From Paenibacillus ginsengihumi DSM 21568 (GTDB lineage: Bacteria > Bacillota > Bacilli > Paenibacillales > NBRC-103111): DNA of 34,848 bases. A program made the position numbers and the translations under genes. The notes under the pieces were generated by a model. That model was not told the DNA's origin. It saw only the letters and a list, made by a program, of their open reading frames with translations, and ran no database searches. This document shows positions 23,049 to 31,340 of this stretch, in pieces (position 1 is the stretch's first letter; each line of letters starts with the position of its first letter). The stretch spans positions 1 to 34,848 of the forward strand of contig NZ_KB905601.1 of NCBI RefSeq assembly GCF_000380965.1, read 5' to 3'.

Positions 23049-26000
23049 GAGGCTGAGGCGCCGCCTTCGCTTACATACTCTTTGATCCGCCCGTTCCAGC
23101 GGTAATGGAACAAGGTCACGAAGTCGACATCTTTCGGGCGATAAATTTCGTAAATCGCGAGCTTGGGCACAGTATCGTAGCAGCCCCACAGCACCTGGGA
23201 AGTCATCATGTAATCGAAGCCCATCTCCGTCAGCAGCTGGAACATATCGCGCATGTTCTCCTCGTCGACGCCGGCGAACGCTTCATCCAGCGAGATAAGC
23301 CGCGGCGCATCGGGCCGGGCATCGGAGTAGCGCGACCACGTCGCGGCGAACAACGGAATGTACATTGCCATTGCCTTCTCCCCGCCGCTGAGCACATTGA
23401 ACCGCGAGTCGGTGAGCGGCCGGTAGCCGGTCTGCTCCCCTTTGCGATATTTCAATTCGAATTGGAACCAGTTCCGGTAGTCCAGCACCTCGTACAAATG
23501 TTTGCGCAGCGACTCCCGCTCGCTCTGGGCGCTTTGCTTGGCATAGCTGATCTGATAGCGGAAATGGCGGATCATCGCATCGATCTCATCCTCGCGCAGC
23601 CTGTGCGAATCCCGCTTCAGCAGCTCGACGAGCGCCGCCGTATCCAGCTGCTGCTCGTTGTGCGCCGCCTTCGGCTCCCAATCGAGCTTGAGGCGCAAGC
23701 CGCTGGATGTATTGCGCTCCTCCATCAAGCGGTTCATATGCTTCACCCAGCTCTCCGCGCGGTGAATGCGCTGGCGGATCGCCTTCCCGACGCTGCGGAG
23801 AATGATCTCTTCGTACAGCTCCCGATCCTTCTCGCTCAGCAGCGCGCTCTGCTCCTGTTCGTCCCGCGCCAGCTCCTCGATGACGACGAGCGGCGGCTGG
23901 GGATGGGTCCGGTCGCGTTTGGACAAGACAATAATTCGCCCCGTCTCCTCCTCGATATCCGACTCCAGCACATATTCGGTCAAAATGCTGCGCACCGCGT
24001 TAAACTGCTCCCACAGCGTATTTTTCACCGTGTCGGCGTTCCTGCCGCTAAATTGCGCTTCATACTTGCTGCGGATGTCCGACGCGAGACGAACTGCCGC
24101 CTGGCGATCGCCGCCCGGAGAAGGCGCCTCCTTCCAGTCCGCCAGCAGCTTGCGGTTCAGCTCCCGCTCCCACAGCCGGATCGCCTGCTCCAGCTGGGAG
24201 GCTAGCGCCTCCTCCTGCTCCTGGTACACCTCCGCATTGGCGCGCGCTCGCTCCGCGGCGGCTCTGGCATCGGCCAGGCGGGCGTCCGCCGCCTTCTTGT
24301 CGATGCCCCATTGGCGACACTGCTGCTTCAGACTCTCAATCGTCCGGGACACGTCGGCAAGGCCGAGCTCGTCCATCAGCTTGCGCAGCGTGTTCGCCTG
24401 CGCCTCCAGCGCGCGGCGCCGCTCGTCCAGCTCATCCAGCAGCTGCTCGTCATCCTCGATCGCATCTTCGAGCGACTGCCGCTCCGCCTCCAGCCGCGCG
24501 ATCCGCTCTGCCGCGTCGCGGCTTCTGCTCCAGGCCGAATGCAGCTCGCCGATCAGCGAGTCGTACTCCCCTGCCTGCGCAGCCGCCTCCTGCAGCGCAT
24601 CCTCCCGCTTCAGCCGCGTCCAGGCCGCCGTCAGCTCGCTCAGCTGCCGCTGCAGCTCGCGCCACTGCGCCGTCCGCTGCTTGAAGCGCTCCAGCACCCG
24701 GTTCTCCTGCTCCAGGGAAGCCTTCAGCCGGTAAGAAGCCTCCAGCAGCGCCTGCAGCGGCTCTTCCAGAAGGCCGCAGGACGGGAACGCCTCCGCTTCG
24801 GCCTGCAGCCGCTTCTCCCGCTCGACAGTCGCTTCGATCAAAGCGTCGACTTCCCGCATCCGTTCCGCCAACGCTTCAATCTCTCGCTGCAGCCTGGCGA
24901 TTTCCAGCTGCCTTGTCCGCTTGCGCGTCTCTCTGCCGATATACTCCGCCCGCGTCTTGGCCGAAGTCGCCCCGGCCAGCGGGCCGAGCCTAAACTCCCC
25001 GGAGCCGGACAGCACCGCGGCATGCGGCTCGAATCCGCGCAGGCTGCCGTCCTCCACCCACAGGAACGTCCTCAGCACAGCTTCAATCTGCCCGGCGTTC
25101 AGCCCGCTGTCCTCGGGCGGGGAAGGCACGAGCACATCCGCCAGCGTGTACCCCAGCTCATGCGGCTGCGGAGCAATCCACATCTCCTCCTGGCCGTCCG
25201 CGATCGTCCCGACCATTCCGTCCGGCGAAATCCAGGCGTCGAGCAGGCCGGCCCGCTCCAGTGCATCCTCGATCCGCGCTTTCCGCGCCTCATCCACATG
25301 CTGCCGGAAATCGCACACGGCGTACAGGGGAGCGCCGCTTCCCTTCGGCCGCTGCGAGCGGCCCTGCGCCCGCGCCTCCGTCCGGGGCGGCTCCGGCTCG
25401 CGGCTTTCCTCCCACGCCCGCTTCTCCTCCAGCAGCTGCTCCTTCCTGCCCGCGAGCTCCTCCCGGTCGCGGCTCAGCCGCAGGCGCTCTCCCGCGAGCT
25501 GCTCCCGCTTGCCGGCGGCGGCTTTCATCATCGGGGCACGAATCGGCTCCACCGAGCGCGCATCCGGGCCGAAAGCGGTCACCGCCGCGAACGCCGCCCG
25601 CACGTCTTCGTCGCCGAACGGCAGCTCGCTCAGCGACTCCCGCCACGAGACGATCGCTTCGCGCAGCGCGTCCTTGCCGGCTTCCAGCCGTCTCTCCTGC
25701 TCGCCGCGCTCCCGTTCCTGCTCGTCGCGCAGCCTGCGCGCTTCGCCGAGCTCCTCTTCCAGCGCCTTGACGGCGCGGTCCGCCTCCCGTTCCTCGCGCG
25801 CCTTGCCAAGCGCCGCCTGCAGCTGCTCGCGGTGCCGCTTCAGGTCTCTTTTCCAAGGGCCGCGCCAATCCTCACGATCCGGCTCGTCCTGGTCCCAGTA
25901 GCGGTGATACACCGGATGCTCGGCGAACTCGATCTCCTGCGCGATCGCCTCCAGCTCATGCAGCAGCTCCCGCTGCTCCGACAGGCATTGCTGCCGCCGG

Positions 26001-27190
26001 TACGCGGCATCCTCCAGCTCGCGGGCCGTGCCTTCCCATTTGATCCGATTCCGGTCCATCCTCTCGCGCGCCAGCGCCTCGTGCTTCTTCGTCTCCTCCA
26101 GCGCGGACACGGCCGCTTCCAGCTCGCGCTGCTTGCCGACCGCTTCGTGATGGTTCAGCACATCCAGCTCGGCCGTCGCCCGGGCGATGTCCGCTTCGAT
26201 CCTGCCGATCTCCTCCGCCGCCGCTTGGCGCTCCTGCTCCGCCTGCTCCAGGCTCGCTTGAAACTGCGCCGTCTTCCGGCTGACGGCCCGGTAGGCCTCA
26301 TGGCGGTCGAGCACCTGCACGGAGGCGTCGTAAAGCGTTCTTTTATTGTACCGGTCATAAGCCTCCTGCAGCTTGCCCATTTCCTTCAGATGCAGTTTGA
26401 GCTCATCCAAACGATCGGCGATCTGGTCCATATCCTCCAGCACCTCGGACAATGGACGCAGATCGTCCTCCTGCAGCGGCGGAAGCGCGCCGTGCAGAAT
26501 TTCGTAGATCGCCGTCGGCTTGAAGTCCTTGGACAGCTTCGGGCTGCGCAGTTGGATCATCAGGTGCAGCAAGTCCTGATAAGCTTCCGCATCGGCAAAC
26601 CCGAACAATTGCTTGTTGACCATATCCCGATAAGAGGCCTGGTCCTGCACAACTTGTCCGCCGGCGCCGATCGCCCGCTCCAGCTCCTGTCGGCTGAGAG
26701 GCACCCGGGTCTCGTGCTCGATCCAGTGGTTCCGGTCGTACAGCCAAAAATCGCGGCCGATCCGCCGGCCGTCGTCGAGCAGAAAGCCCCAGAACTGCAC
26801 CTGCTGCGCACCCCTTCTAGCCCGCAAGCCGATGCCGATCGTTTTGCTCAAGCCTTTCTCCGGTTGTACGAATTCCATCCACAAATAGCCGGTCACATCG
26901 GTCTTCCCGCTGTCCGTCTCGCCAAGCAAATAATATTCGATTCTGCGGTCGCGCGAGCCGAACGGGTCGAGCCGATGCGGGCGCTTGTCGCCGTCGAGCA
27001 CGAGCGGCAGGAAGCTCTGCATCGTGACCGACTTGCCGGAACCGTTAGCCCCGCGCAAAATAATGCGCCCGTCCTCCAGCTCGAACACTTCTTCGTCGTA
27101 ATACCAAAAATTCAAAATTCCGACGCGCCCCAAGCGCCATCGTCCGGTTTGCCCCTTCTGCGCGGCTTCCGTACCCATTTGCATCACCAT
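23045..27190 (-). CDS. jetC: Wadjet type II SMC-like ATPase JetC (TIGR02680 family)
   Basis: This encodes 1381 residues of the DNA-loop-extruding motor of Wadjet. Walker A GANGSGKS is at 47-54, the ABC signature NVLSGGEKAM at about 1265-1274 and Walker B LISLDEAF at about 1298-1305. Between them lie long E/Q/R/A-rich coiled coils (about 240-610 and 740-1130) with a hinge-like globular part (GAPLYAVCDFRQHVDEARKARIEDALERAGLLDAW through ADVLVPSPPEDSG). The start at 27190 has GGGGAGG about 11 bases upstream; an earlier ATG (27328) lies inside an R1 repeat. The gene is separated from jetB by 144 bases and overlaps jetD by four. TIGR02680 belongs to the type II cassette. Very long open frames on the other strand are shadows. 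Confidence 0.93.
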   Translation of the reverse strand: MVMQMGTEAAQKGQTGRWRLGRVGILNFWYYDEEVFELEDGRIILRGANGSGKSVTMQSFLPLVLDGDKRPHRLDPFGSRDRRIEYYLLGETDSGKTDVTGYLWMEFVQPEKGLSKTIGIGLRARRGAQQVQFWGFLLDDGRRIGRDFWLYDRNHWIEHETRVPLSRQELERAIGAGGQVVQDQASYRDMVNKQLFGFADAEAYQDLLHLMIQLRSPKLSKDFKPTAIYEILHGALPPLQEDDLRPLSEVLEDMDQIADRLDELKLHLKEMGKLQEAYDRYNKRTLYDASVQVLDRHEAYRAVSRKTAQFQASLEQAEQERQAAAEEIGRIEADIARATAELDVLNHHEAVGKQRELEAAVSALEETKKHEALARERMDRNRIKWEGTARELEDAAYRRQQCLSEQRELLHELEAIAQEIEFAEHPVYHRYWDQDEPDREDWRGPWKRDLKRHREQLQAALGKAREEREADRAVKALEEELGEARRLRDEQERERGEQERRLEAGKDALREAIVSWRESLSELPFGDEDVRAAFAAVTAFGPDARSVEPIRAPMMKAAAGKREQLAGERLRLSRDREELAGRKEQLLEEKRAWEESREPEPPRTEARAQGRSQRPKGSGAPLYAVCDFRQHVDEARKARIEDALERAGLLDAWISPDGMVGTIADGQEEMWIAPQPHELGYTLADVLVPSPPEDSGLNAGQIEAVLRTFLWVEDGSLRGFEPHAAVLSGSGEFRLGPLAGATSAKTRAEYIGRETRKRTRQLEIARLQREIEALAERMREVDALIEATVEREKRLQAEAEAFPSCGLLEEPLQALLEASYRLKASLEQENRVLERFKQRTAQWRELQRQLSELTAAWTRLKREDALQEAAAQAGEYDSLIGELHSAWSRSRDAAERIARLEAERQSLEDAIEDDEQLLDELDERRRALEAQANTLRKLMDELGLADVSRTIESLKQQCRQWGIDKKAADARLADARAAAERARANAEVYQEQEEALASQLEQAIRLWERELNRKLLADWKEAPSPGGDRQAAVRLASDIRSKYEAQFSGRNADTVKNTLWEQFNAVRSILTEYVLESDIEEETGRIIVLSKRDRTHPQPPLVVIEELARDEQEQSALLSEKDRELYEEIILRSVGKAIRQRIHRAESWVKHMNRLMEERNTSSGLRLKLDWEPKAAHNEQQLDTAALVELLKRDSHRLREDEIDAMIRHFRYQISYAKQSAQSERESLRKHLYEVLDYRNWFQFELKYRKGEQTGYRPLTDSRFNVLSGGEKAMAMYIPLFAATWSRYSDARPDAPRLISLDEAFAGVDEENMRDMFQLLTEMGFDYMMTSQVLWGCYDTVPKLAIYEIYRPKDVDFVTLFHYRWNGRIKEYVSEGGASAS

Positions 27191-27251
27191 GTATACACCA
27201 ACCTCCCCGAGCCGGCTTTCCCGCCGATTAACGGTCGAAACGATTCCGCTC

Positions 27252-27338
27252 CTACATGTTGCGGTATCCAGACGCTGAATATTCCATACCGCAGGCGACG
27301 ACTGATGACGACAGGAATTGTTCGTCATAGGCGTCTAT
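27252..27338 (+). repeat. R1 unit between jetB and jetC
   Basis: The R1 core GCGACGACTGATGACGA, then TTCGTCATAGGCGTCTAT, is clear. The second hairpin pairs TGACGA with TCGTCA. The first hairpin has a different stem, GCGGTAT/ATACCGC. The terminal TCTAT holds, on the complementary strand, the TAG stop codon of jetB. It is an insertion into an otherwise tightly packed operon. Confidence 0.75.
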
Positions 27339-28561
27339 CCAAAATCCGCACTTGCATACTCCGCATTCCATCTGGCGACAACCGGCGAGATCAGAAAATG
27401 ATTCGCATCCTCCCATTCGCCGAGCTGCCATTCCTCCAGATGAGTCGTCACAAGCTCGGCCAATTGAGCCGATGACGAAGTCCTGAGCTCCTTGCTCCAA
27501 TACTCTTTGTGCCGCTCCTGCAGCCGCAGCAAGAGCCCTTCCAGCTCCGACCGCTCCAGCCGGATGGAGCCGTCGTCCTCGACATATCTTCCTGTCCCCT
27601 CAAGGTACAGCTCGCGCCGCAGCTCTCCCGCCAGCAGCAGCACCAGATCGGAGGCGCCGGAAAGCGTCGGGAACAGCTCGCCTTCGCCGGTCAGCTCCGG
27701 ATGGAAGAACAACAGCCCTTCCCGGTAACGGCGGCCCTCCAGCCCGAGCATTCGTCCCAAATGGTCCATGATGGAGCGGCGCTGCGTCAGTACATAAGGC
27801 AGCAGCTCCGGGTCCCAATGCCGGTCAAGCACGGCAGGCTCAAGCAGGAGTCGCCGATACACGCGATGCCGCCTGCGCATGTTCTGCCCTTCCGGCGTAT
27901 CCGGGTACAGCAGCGGATCGGTCAGCTCCTCCATCGTGCCGTAAGTCGTCAAGTCCTGCGGAAACCGGCGCAGCACATATCTCGAATGGGGCGAGCATTC
28001 ATACAGGGCGTTCTTGTCCTCGCTCTGCGCCCAATCGCTTTCGTCGCCGTCGATCAGAATGAGCACGCCGAGCGCGGCCAGCTTCTTCAAGGCGCGGGCC
28101 ATCGACAGCCGATGGTGGTAATGGCGCCAATCCGCCTCCAGGCCGCCGGCCGCCATCTGTTCCCGCACCTCCTCGACCAGATCCGATAGCAGGAACTGGT
28201 CCATCTCCGTCTTGCCCTCCAGAAACCATAACGCATAGGTGAAAAACACGTAGTCCCGAACCTCGCGAAATTCAGGAAAGCCCATCCATGCTTGCGGCAC
28301 GGCGGGCGTCCTCTCCAGCTTCGCCAAACTGCGCGTGACGATCAGCGCGAAGCCGGCCTGCTCCATGAACCAATCGCGCAATTCCTCATAATGATCCTTG
28401 ATGGAGAAATACATCTCCTTGTCTTCTTCCTTCAGAATCCAGGGCCGGTTAAGCAGCGCATGGACGCACGCCTGCTTGCGCTCCAGCACCTGCGCCGACG
28501 TTGCCTCCGAACGGAGCGCACGCCTTGCCCTATGAACGGCCGTTCCCGCATTCCCGCTCAT
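27335..28561 (-). CDS. jetB: Wadjet type II subunit JetB (DUF2398, KITE-like)
   Basis: This encodes 408 residues. In Wadjet the JetB subunit is the KITE-type winged-helix partner that bridges the kleisin JetA and the SMC heads of JetC. DUF2398 (TIGR02678) character is seen in LLNRPWILKEEDKEMYFSIKDH, LRDWFMEQAGFALIVTRSLAKLERTP, FTYALWFLEGKTEMDQFLLSDLVEEV and MARALKKLAALGVLILIDGDE. The C-terminal half is helical with LLLRLQERHKEYWSKEL. It starts four bases inside the jetA end (ATGA). Its TAG stop lies in the R1 repeat, so the last residues or stop may have been set by that insertion. Confidence 0.88.
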   Translation of the reverse strand: MSGNAGTAVHRARRALRSEATSAQVLERKQACVHALLNRPWILKEEDKEMYFSIKDHYEELRDWFMEQAGFALIVTRSLAKLERTPAVPQAWMGFPEFREVRDYVFFTYALWFLEGKTEMDQFLLSDLVEEVREQMAAGGLEADWRHYHHRLSMARALKKLAALGVLILIDGDESDWAQSEDKNALYECSPHSRYVLRRFPQDLTTYGTMEELTDPLLYPDTPEGQNMRRRHRVYRRLLLEPAVLDRHWDPELLPYVLTQRRSIMDHLGRMLGLEGRRYREGLLFFHPELTGEGELFPTLSGASDLVLLLAGELRRELYLEGTGRYVEDDGSIRLERSELEGLLLRLQERHKEYWSKELRTSSSAQLAELVTTHLEEWQLGEWEDANHFLISPVVARWNAEYASADFG

Positions 28562-30093
28562 ATGCTGCCTCCCTCCGACGCCGCCGCCACTTCTCTGGCC
28601 GCATCCGTCAAGGCAAAGACCAGCTCATAATCAGGCATATGCATCTCTCCGTCTTCCGATACAAGCACCGCGCGCTGCTTCGTATTCGCGTTGACCAGCG
28701 ATATCCGCACGCCCTCCGGCGTCACGAACGTATGCTTCGGCGCAGCGCTGCAGCGCCCGATCCATTGCAGCAATCGAAGCCGGGTCTTCGCGGTGACCGT
28801 CCCCAGCTCCGATATACGCAGCATCCCCCGCTCCACGAGCGCGCGCACCGCCTCCCATTCCTCTGCCTGCCGCTTCAGGAAAAGCTCCCGCTCCCGGCGT
28901 TTGCGCGCTTCATTCTCCGGAATGGGCTCCGTCTCCTGCCTTCCTGTCCGCTTGCGGCTGCGGGAGCGAAGCGTGCGAACAGTCGGACTCTCGTCCCACA
29001 TCGATTGATCTGCCCGGTCGGACTCGCGCAAATCCTCGCCCTGCAGATGACGGGTTCGAAACAGGCCGAACGTAAGCCCCGCCAGCCGGTGGGCGTCATC
29101 CAGCTTGTCCAGCCGGGCGAACCATTGGCCCAAGTATTCCAGCTCCTTCCGGCGGTTCGTTCCCGAGCGCTTGCGCTCCTGCATCCGGATGACGCTCCGC
29201 ACAATGCGGGCGATGGCGTCCTTCGTCGCCCGTTCCAGCAAGGTCAATTCGGACGGCGACGTGCCGTCGCCCAGAAACCACCGCTGCAGGTTGGCCCATC
29301 CCTGCTGCAGCTCCGCCAGCAACTCTTCCCGGGACGGAGCTTCCTCCAGCCTGGGCTTGTCCAGCTCTGCCGCAACGACCTGCTCGAGAAATCCGCTTAC
29401 GACGCCTGCGCCGATTTTCTCCAAATTGCCTTCGATCTTATAGGCGCTTCGCTGCAAAGCCTGAATGAAGTTTTGCAGATAATTCGTCAGCCTGTCCTTG
29501 AAAATAAGAAACGATTCCGTCACCATCATCTCTTCCGCTTTGGCCGTCTGCAGGCTGGCGATATAGTCGGCGGCGTTTTCGTGCAAGCGCTTGAACGCGT
29601 CGTAGAGCGACGTCCACAGCTCCAGCGCGGCCTCGGGCGTCATTTCTCCCGCCGTCCTGCGAATCTCGAACAATTTATCCGCAATCGTGTCGAACAAAGT
29701 CGATTCCAACGAACCGCCGTACCCGGTTACCTTCTCCAGCGTCTCCAGCAGCCGCTCGATCTCGATCGAATAGGGCCTGAGCAAATACTGCATCTTTTTC
29801 TTCATATATTCCTCGAGCGTTGCCGCCCGTCCCCCGTCATGCCGGGAAGCCAGATTGCCCCATTCCTCCAGCTGCTCCAGATCCCCCACGCATTGCTCGA
29901 TCGTATAATCGGGCACAGCCCCCCATGCCATCACGCCGGCATACACGTCTTCGGGCTTCAGCCAATAATTGAGCCGCTTGTATTCCTGATAGAAAAAGCG
30001 CATGATCGCGCGATATCTCACTACGTTGTCCGCATTGACATATTTCAGCTCAGGAACGCTGCGCAGCGCCTGAACGTTCAGCGATGATTCCAT
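28558..30093 (-). CDS. jetA: Wadjet type II subunit JetA (DUF2397, kleisin-like)
   Basis: This encodes 511 residues and is the first gene of the operon. JetA is the kleisin-like subunit that ties the SMC heads together. The DUF2397 (TIGR02677) pattern appears in LKYVNADNVVRYRAIMRFFYQEYKRL, the winged-helix-like QLEEWGNLASRHDGGRAATLEEYMKKKMQYLL, LFEIRRTAGEMTPEAALELWTSLYDAF and the Arg-rich linker (LRSRSRKRTGRQETEP, about 395). The C-terminal domain includes ERGMLRISELGTVTAKTRLRLLQWIGRC. AAGGAG is seven bases before the ATG and a sigma-A promoter lies just upstream. Together with jetB, jetC and jetD it forms a complete type II cassette. Confidence 0.88.
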   Translation of the reverse strand: MESSLNVQALRSVPELKYVNADNVVRYRAIMRFFYQEYKRLNYWLKPEDVYAGVMAWGAVPDYTIEQCVGDLEQLEEWGNLASRHDGGRAATLEEYMKKKMQYLLRPYSIEIERLLETLEKVTGYGGSLESTLFDTIADKLFEIRRTAGEMTPEAALELWTSLYDAFKRLHENAADYIASLQTAKAEEMMVTESFLIFKDRLTNYLQNFIQALQRSAYKIEGNLEKIGAGVVSGFLEQVVAAELDKPRLEEAPSREELLAELQQGWANLQRWFLGDGTSPSELTLLERATKDAIARIVRSVIRMQERKRSGTNRRKELEYLGQWFARLDKLDDAHRLAGLTFGLFRTRHLQGEDLRESDRADQSMWDESPTVRTLRSRSRKRTGRQETEPIPENEARKRRERELFLKRQAEEWEAVRALVERGMLRISELGTVTAKTRLRLLQWIGRCSAAPKHTFVTPEGVRISLVNANTKQRAVLVSEDGEMHMPDYELVFALTDAAREVAAASEGGSI

Positions 30094-30126
30094 TGTCTCG
30101 CTCCTTCGCAGTGTCTCCTTCTCTCC

Positions 30127-30155
30127 ATTCTAAATTAGAAAAGGCGACCTTACAA
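30127..30155 (-). promoter_or_regulatory. Promoter of the jet operon
   Basis: On the minus strand, TTGTAA (30155-30150), 17 bases and TAGAAT (30132-30127) lie about 35 bases before the jetA start. Confidence 0.6.
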
Positions 30156-30437
30156 TCAATTGCCGTATTTTTACTGGGCGAAGCGGCGGGTTTAATGGAG
30201 CATGGAGGGGAAGCGGCGAGATTTCGCCAGGCTTGTGGATCTGATACCGCAGGAGAGAGGGGTTGCCCTGTCACGTTAAATGATGGCATGTCCAACCAAA
30301 ACCAGTGTGCCGGCCGCAACGCTGCCAACGTTACGGCCGGCACAAATGCCCGCTTTAGGAGCGGCTGGGCTGACAAGGTACGGGATAGATCCTGCACCTT
30401 GCCAGGAGGCCGGTCTATTTTTTTATAATGGAAAGCT
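30156..30437. other. Intergenic region with a perfect GC hairpin
   Basis: No gene is supported here. GTGCCGGCCG (30307-30316) pairs perfectly with CGGCCGGCAC (30334-30343). A CAAGGT/ACCTTG pair near 30376-30402 is followed on the plus strand by a T7 run at 30419-30425. They may help end the minus-strand TPR gene transcript, but the T tract is on the wrong side for a standard terminator. Confidence 0.45.
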
Positions 30438-31277
30438 TCAGCCTGCTTCGTTCGGCGCCGGCTCCCGCAGTGCCCCGAGTTCCTCGGCTAGCCGCTCGAT
30501 ATCCTCCCGAGTAACCGATGTGACGATCGCCTGCTCCCTTTCCAGCGCCTTGACGATCTGCTCGCGCGCTTCTTCCGTTTGTCCCAATCGCTGCAGCGTC
30601 AGCGCATAATAGTAGTACGATTCTGCATACTTTGGAGCTTTTTCCATCGCCCTGGCGTACATGTCGCGGGCTTCCTCCAGCCGGCCGAGCAGGAAGTAGT
30701 TTTGCGCCAGGTTATCCAGAATTGTCACATCGCTGTCGTTGAAGGCGTACGCCTCCTGATTGAACGCCAGAGCTTGTTCCAATTGCTTGCCTTGCAGCAG
30801 CTTGAAATAGCCGAGATTGCCGTATACGGTTGTGTTTTTGAATTCCCCGTACAAGTCTTCCAACAGGCGCAGCGCTTCCTCCGGCTTGTTCTGCAGCCAT
30901 TGCACCGTCGCCTTGTTCAGCATCGCCTGCATGCGAATGTCTTTGGCCGGCTTCCCGGCCAGCACCTCGTTCAGCACCTGATCGGCCTTTACCGTATCGC
31001 CCGACTGGATCAGCATGAAAGCGTAGCTGATCTTATGCTGCGGATGATTCGGCTTGGTGCGGTATGCCTTCTCCATCCAGGCAAGCGCACCTTCCTTGTC
31101 GCCCTGCGAGTAGGCGACATTCCCCTTCTGCGCATAGAACGCCGCACGGTTCAAATAGATCCCGTAGCAGGCGAGCAGCCCCATAGCCAGAAAACCGACG
31201 CTCCAATCAATGCGAAACGCGACTAACATAACGATAACGACGACAGCCAGCCGGATGATCCCCTTGATTTGCGACAT
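30438..31277 (-). CDS. Membrane-anchored TPR protein
   Basis: This encodes 279 residues. Two hydrophobic N-terminal segments (IIRLAVVVIVMLVAF and WSVGFLAMGLLACYGIYL, residues about 7-45) anchor the protein. They are followed by six or so tetratricopeptide repeats: GNVAYSQGDKEGALAWMEKAYRTKPN, YAFMLIQSGDTVKADQVLNEVL, LGYFKLLQGKQLEQALAFNQEAY, LAQNYFLLGRLEEARDMYARAMEKAP and YALTLQRLGQTEEAREQIVKAL. TPRs mediate protein contacts. The start is the second ATG (31277), nine bases after AAGGAG; the first ATG (31283) is only three bases from it. The gene lies 63 bases after the KaiC/PPDK-like gene on the same strand and may be co-transcribed with it. Confidence 0.85.
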   Translation of the reverse strand: MSQIKGIIRLAVVVIVMLVAFRIDWSVGFLAMGLLACYGIYLNRAAFYAQKGNVAYSQGDKEGALAWMEKAYRTKPNHPQHKISYAFMLIQSGDTVKADQVLNEVLAGKPAKDIRMQAMLNKATVQWLQNKPEEALRLLEDLYGEFKNTTVYGNLGYFKLLQGKQLEQALAFNQEAYAFNDSDVTILDNLAQNYFLLGRLEEARDMYARAMEKAPKYAESYYYYALTLQRLGQTEEAREQIVKALEREQAIVTSVTREDIERLAEELGALREPAPNEAG

Positions 31278-31340
31278 CGACATTGTCTCCTTCTCTTTCT
31301 CTTCTATGTTATGCGAGTGTAAATAAACGGCTCTTGAATG

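Noticed and set aside
24311-27475. Open frame of 1054 codons on the plus strand opposite jetC and jetB
   Set aside because: It is an antisense shadow of GC-rich coding DNA. The product is a repetitive L/R/Q/H mix without domains, and jetC has full ABC motifs.
30307-30343. Perfect GTGCCGGCCG/CGGCCGGCAC hairpin as a terminator
   Set aside because: No T tract follows it on the minus strand, so a standard intrinsic terminator is not supported; it is kept only as a described structure.
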